Shown here: positions 22,423 through 23,605 of the stretch, one piece after another
How the letters are laid out: each line of letters starts with the position of its first letter
Numbering within the stretch: position 1 is the first letter of the stretch
Assembly (NCBI RefSeq): GCF_001557325.1
Contig: NZ_LSJS01000089.1
Span: 1 to 23,605, forward strand
Source: Erythrobacter donghaensis
GTDB lineage: Bacteria > Pseudomonadota > Alphaproteobacteria > Sphingomonadales > Sphingomonadaceae
Reading direction: 5' to 3'
Length of the DNA stretch: 23,605 nucleotides
Translations under genes and position numbers: made by a program
Notes under the pieces: generated by a model
Seen by the model: only the letters and a program-made list of their open reading frames with translations
Told to the model about the DNA's origin: nothing
Database searches by the model: none

Positions 22423-23150
22423 CAGTTGCTGTCCCCCGGTGCCGACGGAAGCCAATCGCGCTCGGCCCGTTCGCGCACGAGGCGAGCCTCGAGCCCAGGG
22501 TCTTTCCGCTCAATGCTCTCATTGTAGATATATTCGGCATCGCGCCAGAATCTCGCGATCGCGGCGACGAACTCGTGGAGGCAATGCAGCGGAATCCGCA
22601 TCTGCGCCACGCGGGGCGGGCTTGGCAGCGATGCTCCGAAGCCCGGCGGCATCGGTGGGATGATAGGCCAGAAGTCCGGGTAACGCCGCGCCAGCTCGGC
22701 TGCGGAATCGCCGTCGCCGTGTCGACAGGCGTTGCCGAGATGTTGAAGCGCATCGAGCACCTCGAAACTCGGAAACGCATCGAGGCCAATGCCTCGCAGG
22801 CCGCGAAACAGCTTCTGCAGCTCTTTCCAGTTCGCATTCTCGATCTTGGTGGCGAAGGGCTCGCCCGGTCTAAGATCCTTCGCGCAGCCCAGGAGATAAC
22901 TGCGTAGCTGACGCTCCCAGATCGACTGGATGGACAGGCCAAAGGCGCGCATCGTTTCGAGACGAACCTCCTCCATGTCGGCCTTTGCGAAGACCGCACC
23001 GGGCAAGTCACTGTTCTCCAGCTCGTCGATCTTGGCTTCAAGCGTGGCGAGCGCCGGCACAATCACGTCCTGAAAATAGGCTTCAATGGTCATGTCGTGC
23101 TTGCTGGCCTGCACGTCGGCGAAGCAATTCTTCCATCGGAACGGCTTCAT
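22422..23150 (-). CDS. Hypothetical protein with HEPN-like core
   Basis: The 242-residue protein is mainly helical: a charged N-terminal coiled segment (A-L-A-T-L-E-A-K-I-D-E-L-E), a middle helix block (L-S-I-Q-S-I-W-E-R-Q-L-R-S-Y-L), then W-K-E-L-Q-K-L-F-R-G-L-R-G-I and L-Q-H-L-G139-N-A-C-R-H144-G-D-G. The last resembles the L-R-N-x-x-x-H-G core of HEPN domains with the arginine replaced by glycine, so it may be a catalytically silent partner. The C-terminus carries a second helical pair. The ATG at 23150 has a G-rich site upstream and overlaps the previous stop as ATGA; its own stop overlaps the next start. Family membership is unproven. Confidence 0.65.
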   Translation of the reverse strand: MKPFRWKNCFADVQASKHDMTIEAYFQDVIVPALATLEAKIDELENSDLPGAVFAKADMEEVRLETMRAFGLSIQSIWERQLRSYLLGCAKDLRPGEPFATKIENANWKELQKLFRGLRGIGLDAFPSFEVLDALQHLGNACRHGDGDSAAELARRYPDFWPIIPPMPPGFGASLPSPPRVAQMRIPLHCLHEFVAAIARFWRDAEYIYNESIERKDPGLEARLVRERAERDWLPSAPGDSN

Positions 23151-23439
23151 GGCTGAACCCCCATGCTCGCCGCCTCGGCGATGTAGTCGCGAAACGCAAA
23201 GTTGATCAGATCGCGGACCGGCTCCAACAACCCACCGGTCGGGAGCCCCTGGCTTCTGAGAACAGATGTTAACGCTCGTCCAGTTCGCAATCGACAATGA
23301 CATACGCGTAATAAGCCACGACATCAATGAATGACCACTTGGGTGCGGGGCGGCTGGGATCGGAGGACCGATAATGGGGCGCATTGCCGATGGCTCGCTT
23401 CGCCCAACGCGATTGGCCGCTTTCGGCTAGGACTGACGT
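23147..23439 (-). pseudogene. Truncated, frameshifted gene fragment upstream of the HEPN-like pair
   Basis: Two frames carry coherent coding sequence. The first (23439-23269) encodes a segment with S-R-W-A-K-R-A-I-G-N-A-P-H-Y-R and P-K-W-S-F-I-D-V-V-A-Y-Y-A-Y-V-I-V-D and stops at TAA 23271-23269. The second, with high third-position GC, encodes L-P-T-G-G-L-L-E-P-V-R-D-L-I-N-F-A-F-R-D-Y and ends at TGA 23147-23149, overlapping the next gene as ATGA. It has no ATG or GTG start until five codons before its stop. One missing base near 23270 would join them as one protein end. The 5' part is missing beyond the in-frame TGA at 23440-23442. The family is not recognised. Confidence 0.55.
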
Positions 23440-23605
23440 TCAACGCTACTGATCCAAGCGACCGGGTCTGGTCGACAGCAGTCACCACTGAGATCAGGCC
23501 GCTGATGGCGGCTTTGCCCCGCTCCCGGAAAATTGCTGCCATTCAGGAACCGACCCCTTTGCGGTCATAGATTTCTCTCCCCTTGCGGGAGAGATACGGA
23601 GACTT
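23440..23605. other. Right-edge non-coding segment with hairpin
   Basis: No convincing gene is visible. A perfect 8-bp inverted repeat, TCTCTCCC 23574-23581 with GGGAGAGA 23587-23594 and loop CTTGC, lies near the edge. It resembles the short CCTTGCGGGAGAG-type repeats scattered in sphingomonad intergenic DNA. The island's far boundary, if any, lies beyond the window or near here. Confidence 0.4.

Overview
The window looks like the chromosome of a high-GC alphaproteobacterium of the Sphingomonadales, most probably an Erythrobacteraceae-type genome (Erythrobacter/Porphyrobacter). The basis is very high GC at third codon positions, an MmcB-type repair gene behind a GTTC-N7-GTTC SOS box, a DUF2093 gene beside an xseA-like 3' end, and repeat elements of the kind that pepper sphingomonad intergenic regions. 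The genus is inference.

Region 1 (1-16117) is ordinary core chromosome. It holds the 3' end of a probable xseA, a DUF2093 gene and a secreted phytase-like esterase gene on the plus strand. Then come rpmB (minus, with a clear promoter and terminator), a small lipoprotein gene and tadA. A long minus-strand series follows: lipoprotein, VOC protein and mini-SPFH-like membrane protein (one operon); nadC, a membrane protein and RNase T2 (one operon); a LytTR regulator with its LytS-like kinase; two HExxH metalloproteases around a DsbA-like thioredoxin; a large acidic PAS-like protein; a sterol-desaturase/DUF2141 pair; mmcB under a LexA-type box; and a small unknown gene. A tRNA-Arg(CCG) gene with encoded CCA closes the region.

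Region 2 (about 16118-23605) begins immediately 3' of the tRNA and is accessory in character. It has lower GC, less biased codons, a serine recombinase, gene fragments and proteins of defence or mobile-element type. Its parts are: three 10-bp-phased repeats; a chimeric ORF that seems to join the first ~46 codons of an MmeI-like DNA methyltransferase to the 3' part of an AlbA/RecG-like ATP-binding regulator; the recombinase with three candidate res half-sites; a GIY-YIG-like protein with a cysteine-rich tail, preceded by a 20-codon ORF; a ~450-base stretch holding a nested inverted repeat; a DUF3800 protein; and a tightly overlapping minus-strand module. Read 5'->3', the module contains a truncated and frameshifted gene, a 242-aa HEPN-like protein, a 437-aa protein with an ApeA-type HEPN Rx4H motif, an XRE regulator and a 43-aa single-pass membrane protein.

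The best candidate for an undescribed system is this HEPN/HEPN-like/XRE/TM module at 20157-23439. Its ORFs are coupled by ATGA and TGATG junctions on an island next to a tRNA. Its function is not established by anything in the sequence. The frameshift at its upstream end means that this copy may be a remnant. No integrase, CRISPR array or insertion-sequence transposase was recognised in the window.
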